The notes below the pieces were generated by a model that was not told where the DNA came from, made no database searches, and was given only the letters and a program-made list of their open reading frames with translations. From VAXT01 sp964591295 (GTDB lineage Bacteria; Actinomycetota; Thermoleophilia; Gaiellales; Gaiellaceae), in NCBI GenBank assembly GCA_964591295.1, contig CAZQAG010000083.1, positions 1-9,689 of the forward strand: a stretch of 9,689 nucleotides of DNA, in the 5' to 3' direction. How positions within the stretch are numbered: the stretch's first letter is position 1; every line of letters starts with the position of its first letter. This document shows positions 7,924-9,689 of this stretch, piece by piece. The position numbers and the translations under genes were made by a program.

Positions 7924-9689
7924 GTGAGGGGAGGGCACGTCAGGATTCTGCTTGCGCTCGGCTTGGCGATGTTTGTCGCCGCCGGCGCTCTCCTGCTTGC
8001 GCCTTCGAAGAGCTCGGGCACGCGCGTGACGGCGGCCGTCGGAGCCCCTGACGCAGTTTCGGGCTCCGCGCCGGGCAGCCGGGCCGCCGCGACGGCGTCT
8101 CCGGTCACCAAGGTGGGGATCGCCCAGCCGATCAGGACCGCGCCGCTCCGCAGCCTGACCCCCGCCAGCTTCAAGTACGTGCAGCACGAGCCCCGAGAAG
8201 AGGATTACTCGGCGGGCCTGCCCGACACCAATCAGCCTGACGGCGCTCTCCAGACGAGCGCGGCTCAGAACCTGATGCCTGGGCCGATTCAGAACTTCGA
8301 CGGCATCGCCAACATGTGCGGCTGCTACCCGCCGGACACCGAGGGCGACGTCGGGCCGAACCACTACATGCAGTGGGTCAACCTGCACCTCGCCGTCTAC
8401 AGCAAGACGGGCACCCTGCTCTTGGGGCCTGTTCCCGGCAACACCCTGTTCGTCGGGCACAGCGTCTGCGGGCCGAACAACAACGGCGACCCGATCGTTC
8501 TCTACGACCAGTACGCAGGGCGCTGGCTGGCGAGCCAGTTTGGCTTCGCGAGCAGCAACGGCCCCTTCTACGAGTGCATCGCGATCTCCGACACGAACGA
8601 TCCGACCGGCACCTGGTGCACCTACCAGTTCCAGGTGCACAACTCCAAGTTCGTCGACTATCCGAAGCTCGGGGTCTGGCCGACCCAGAACTCGTACTCG
8701 ATGACTGCCCCCCTCTTCCCGATCAACGGGAGCCCGATGACACAGGGGCTCTACGGCTTCGAACGCGACAAGATGCTGGCCTGCGACACAGCGCGCTTCG
8801 TGTTCCGGGACATGACCAGCGAGCCGACGCTTGCGCGGTGGCTCCCGGCCGACGCGGACGGCCCGACGCTTCCGCCGGCCAACGCGCCGCAGCCGATCGT
8901 CACTGACAACGACGCCACAAATCAGATCGACGTCTGGAACGCGACCATGACCTGGGGCGGGACGCCGACCATCAGCGTCGTCCGTGAGGGGTTCATCCCG
9001 GCGGCGCCGTTCGATGCGAACATCGGGTGTTCGGGGCGCATGTGCATTCCGCAGCCCGGCACGAGCGTCAGGGTCGATGCGCTGCCGAACCGCCCCATGT
9101 ACCGGCTGGCTTACCGAAACTACGGCGCGCATCAGGCACTTACGTTCAACCACACGGTCGACGGCGACGGGGCGAATCGCGCCGGTGTCCGCTGGTACGA
9201 GCTCAGGAAGTCGACCGGGAACTGGGCGATTCAGAATCAGGGAACCTTCGCTCCGGCCGACGGCAAGTACCGGTGGATGGGTGCCTCCGCGATGGATCAA
9301 GACGGCAATCTCGCCGTCGGTTACTCGATCGGCAACGGCACTGCGCCGAACTACCCGAGCGTCGCCTACGCGGGGCGACTCGCCACCGATCCGCCAAACG
9401 AGCTGTCGCAGGGCGAGTCGATGCTGCACGCGGGGACCGGTTCGCAGACCGGGACGGCGAGCCGCTGGGGCGACTACTCGATGATGACGACCGACCCCGT
9501 CGACGACTGCACCTTCTGGTACACGCAGGAGTACGTCCAGACGACGGGCAGCGTCACGTGGCGAACGCGCATCGGGAGCTTCAAGTTCCCGTCCTGCGGC
9601 TCTCAGCCACCTCCGCCGCCGCCACCACCACCACCACCACCACCACCACCGCCGCCCCCGCCACCACCGCCACCACCGCCCCCTCCGCC
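7924..9689 (+). CDS. Secreted Cys-containing polyproline protein, 3'-truncated by the window (family copy 3)
   Basis: The reading frame stays open from GTG 7924 to the window edge (588 full codons) and is a close homologue of the gene ending at 7774. Residues 1-26 are a signal sequence (MRGGHVRILLALGLAMFVAA). Residues 28-117 are a variable linker. Residues 118-558 are the same core: MCGCYPPDTEGDVGPNHYMQ at 131-150, DPIVLYDQYAGRWLASQF at 189-206, VDYPKLGVWP at 244-253, RLAYRNYG at 394-401, GVRWYEL at 421-427, MDQDGNLAVGYSIG at 457-470 and RWGDYSMMTTDPVDDCTFW at 514-532. All eight core cysteines of the homologue are kept, and two extra ones (Cys369, Cys374) sit in a short insertion. From residue 562 it is all proline to the edge; a PASTA domain probably follows outside. 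The start is uncertain: GTG 7906 is also in frame (stop at 7900-7902 upstream), and neither GTG has a well-spaced Shine-Dalgarno. Function is unknown. Confidence 0.86.
   Translation, partial: MRGGHVRILLALGLAMFVAAGALLLAPSKSSGTRVTAAVGAPDAVSGSAPGSRAAATASPVTKVGIAQPIRTAPLRSLTPASFKYVQHEPREEDYSAGLPDTNQPDGALQTSAAQNLMPGPIQNFDGIANMCGCYPPDTEGDVGPNHYMQWVNLHLAVYSKTGTLLLGPVPGNTLFVGHSVCGPNNNGDPIVLYDQYAGRWLASQFGFASSNGPFYECIAISDTNDPTGTWCTYQFQVHNSKFVDYPKLGVWPTQNSYSMTAPLFPINGSPMTQGLYGFERDKMLACDTARFVFRDMTSEPTLARWLPADADGPTLPPANAPQPIVTDNDATNQIDVWNATMTWGGTPTISVVREGFIPAAPFDANIGCSGRMCIPQPGTSVRVDALPNRPMYRLAYRNYGAHQALTFNHTVDGDGANRAGVRWYELRKSTGNWAIQNQGTFAPADGKYRWMGASAMDQDGNLAVGYSIGNGTAPNYPSVAYAGRLATDPPNELSQGESMLHAGTGSQTGTASRWGDYSMMTTDPVDDCTFWYTQEYVQTTGSVTWRTRIGSFKFPSCGSQPPPPPPPPPPPPPPPPPPPPPPPPPPP
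9607..9689 (+). repeat. CCN triplet tract encoding a polyproline linker (copy 3, cut by the window)
   Basis: Twenty-seven complete proline codons follow Gln561 of the 7924 gene, and the window stops two bases into the next one. The run includes nine successive CCA codons. It sits at the same protein position as the tract at 7415-7573, directly after the conserved FKFPSCGS ending of the core. Confidence 0.92.

Noticed and set aside
7918..9429. Minus-strand open frame of 503 codons opposite the 7924 gene
   Set aside because: The plus strand encodes a clear homologue of the neighbouring gene, and this frame mirrors the other antisense frame with only compositional similarity.

Overview
The window is very GC-rich and uses GTG/TTG starts freely. 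It most likely comes from an actinobacterium of the Thermoleophilia type (Solirubrobacterales/Gaiellales). The main clue is the style of the C-terminal PASTA domains: Arg-rich, with two cysteines 22 residues apart. This taxonomic call is an inference from remembered family style, not from a search.

Layout. Positions 1-378 (+) are the tail of a secreted protein: a long proline tract followed by a PASTA domain that carries a frameshift. Positions 386-5566 (-) form one compact operon, transcribed right to left: a LivH-type permease; a LivM permease fused to a LivG ATPase; a LivJ-type substrate-binding lipoprotein; and an unrecognised secreted protein with a C-terminal membrane anchor. Junctions are a 4-bp ATGA overlap, a 1-nt gap and a 0-nt gap. 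No LivF ATPase is present. Positions 5567-5704 are a divergent promoter region. Positions 5705-7774 (+) encode a 689-residue secreted protein: signal sequence, large Cys-containing core, a 53-residue proline tract and a basic PASTA domain. Positions 7775-7923 hold two hairpins, probably terminators. From 7924 to the window end (+) lies a second, clearly homologous secreted protein that runs off the edge inside its own proline tract.

How it fits together. The three rightward genes look like members of one paralogous family. The first is seen only at its C terminus; the other two share about 430 residues of core with eight aligned cysteines. The likely architecture is an exported globular domain held off the cell by a rigid polyproline rod and tied to the wall or its polymers by a basic PASTA tail. 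The leftward operon is a branched-chain/hydrophobic amino-acid-type (HAAT) ABC importer with unknown substrate. A functional link between the importer and the surface proteins is suggested only by position. Both window edges fall in CCN-repeat tracts, which may reflect an assembly break.
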